This document shows positions 63,572 to 64,000 of a stretch of DNA of 64,000 nucleotides, one piece after another; the first letter of the stretch is position 1; each line of letters begins with the position of its first letter. Source of the DNA: Clostridium lundense DSM 17049. GTDB lineage: Bacteria > Bacillota > Clostridia > Clostridiales > Clostridiaceae. The position numbers were made by a program, and so were the translations under genes. The stretch lies in the NCBI RefSeq assembly GCF_000619945.1, contig NZ_JHVC01000006.1:1-64000 (forward strand), written 5' to 3'. The notes beneath the pieces are model-generated. The model made no database searches. It saw only the letters and a program-made list of their open reading frames with translations, and had not been told where the DNA came from.

Positions 63572-63595
63572 TATTATGATGTCATGACGTAATTA
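63572..63595. promoter_or_regulatory. Candidate operator of the GntR-type regulator
   Basis: The perfect palindrome GTCATGAC (63581-63588) lies inside a wider region with ATTA and TAAT ends. It overlaps a probable minus-strand -10 box (CATAAT) in front of the regulator gene. Confidence 0.5.
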
Positions 63596-63716
63596 CCACT
63601 TGCTTAATAATATTATACTACATATTTTAAAAAAATCCTCACATTTTTAAAAAATTTTTTATAATTTTTTAATATATATTTATAAATGATAAATTATTCC
63701 TTTTTATACATAAATA

Positions 63717-63760
63717 CACACCCTAAATATCGGCTAATTTTTCCATATATTTAGGGTGTG
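63717..63760. terminator. Hairpin between hutH and the GntR gene
   Basis: CACACCCTAAATAT and ATATTTAGGGTGTG form a perfect 14-bp stem with a 16-base loop just past the hutH stop. It is likely the hutH terminator. Confidence 0.75.
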
Positions 63761-63772
63761 CACATAAATATT

Positions 63773-64000
63773 CTATTTTAATTCTCCTACTTCATATTCC
63801 ACTATTTCTACTAACTTATGACTTGATACTAATTTATAACATTTATTCATATCTAAATACATAATTCTGTCATTATCTAACGTAGCCACTTCTTCTCTTA
63901 TTTTATTATAAGCTGCTCTAGTTCCAGGAGCTAGCTTTTCTCCAGCACCAAAATCTATTGCTTGGGCTGCTGTCATTATCTCTATGCTAAGTACATTCAT
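63773..64000 (-). CDS. hutH: Histidine ammonia-lyase, C-terminal fragment (gene continues beyond the window)
   Basis: Only the last 75 residues are inside the window. They show 'VLSIEIMTAAQAIDFGAGEKLAPGTRAAYNKIREEV' in pieces typical of the HutH C-terminal helical region ('TAAQAIDF', 'LAPGTRAAY'). HutH deaminates histidine to urocanate. The catalytic MIO motif lies outside the window. The neighbouring GntR/UTRA gene resembles HutC, but its downstream genes suggest a different role. Confidence 0.85.
   Translation of the reverse strand: MNVLSIEIMTAAQAIDFGAGEKLAPGTRAAYNKIREEVATLDNDRIMYLDMNKCYKLVSSHKLVEIVEYEVGELK

Overview
The window is AT-rich, low-GC Firmicute DNA, most likely from a strict anaerobe of the genus Clostridium (a C. 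botulinum/C. sporogenes-type organism would fit; this is inference). The grounds are the base composition, AGGAGG-type ribosome binding sites with frequent TTG and GTG starts, the oxygen-independent cobalamin route (CbiK, CbiG, CbiD, CbiET), a TM1266-type regulator linked to iron-only hydrogenase, and a T-box leader. No rRNA, tRNA, CRISPR array, prophage or complete insertion sequence was found.

Positions 1-31363 are almost wholly devoted to vitamin B12 and lie on the minus strand. A promoter plus cobalamin riboswitch at about 29105-29311 opens a 21-gene run from cbiP (28776) to cbiJ (8097). It covers cobyric acid synthesis and side-chain attachment (cbiP, cbiB, cobD), cobalt uptake (cbiM, cbiN, cbiQ, without cbiO), tetrapyrrole synthesis from glutamyl-tRNA to sirohydrochlorin (hemA, a precorrin-2 dehydrogenase, hemC, cobA-hemD, hemB, hemL) and the corrin-ring steps (cbiA, C, D, ET, L, F, G, H, J). 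The cobaltochelatase cbiK follows under its own riboswitch. Upstream are the nucleotide-loop genes cobC, cobU and cobS; downstream are two tandem adenosyltransferase genes. No cobT or lower-ligand synthesis gene is present.

At the left end, two nearly identical promoter-riboswitch-terminator leaders precede genes that are not biosynthetic. One is a 1127-residue secreted protein whose alpha/alpha-repeat plus DUF4430 (transcobalamin C-terminal-like) architecture resembles animal intrinsic factor and transcobalamin. The other is a truncated cell-wall-binding (CWB2) protein. Together they look like a B12-repressed surface system for capturing cobamides. This is the most interesting feature of the window.

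Positions 31.6-53.1 kb hold housekeeping and signalling genes: a CmpB-family membrane protein, a metallo-beta-lactamase-fold hydrolase, a chemoreceptor, a sensor kinase, two unannotated small ORFs, peptidase T, a patatin-like lipase, a Cys-rich ferritin-like protein, L-lactate dehydrogenase, addA ending in a hairpin-ended repeat element, uxaA/uxaB for altronate, an M20 amidohydrolase and a T-box-controlled membrane transporter.

Positions 53.1-63.6 kb form a minus-strand cluster. It starts with a GntR/UTRA regulator and a BMP lipoprotein plus nucleoside-type ABC transporter. A cysteine hydrolase, PfkB kinase, uridine-phosphorylase-like enzyme, BtpA-family protein, iron alcohol dehydrogenase and a TrpA-like barrel without TrpB follow. 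It reads as an uncharacterised route for import and breakdown of a nucleoside-like compound. The window ends inside hutH.
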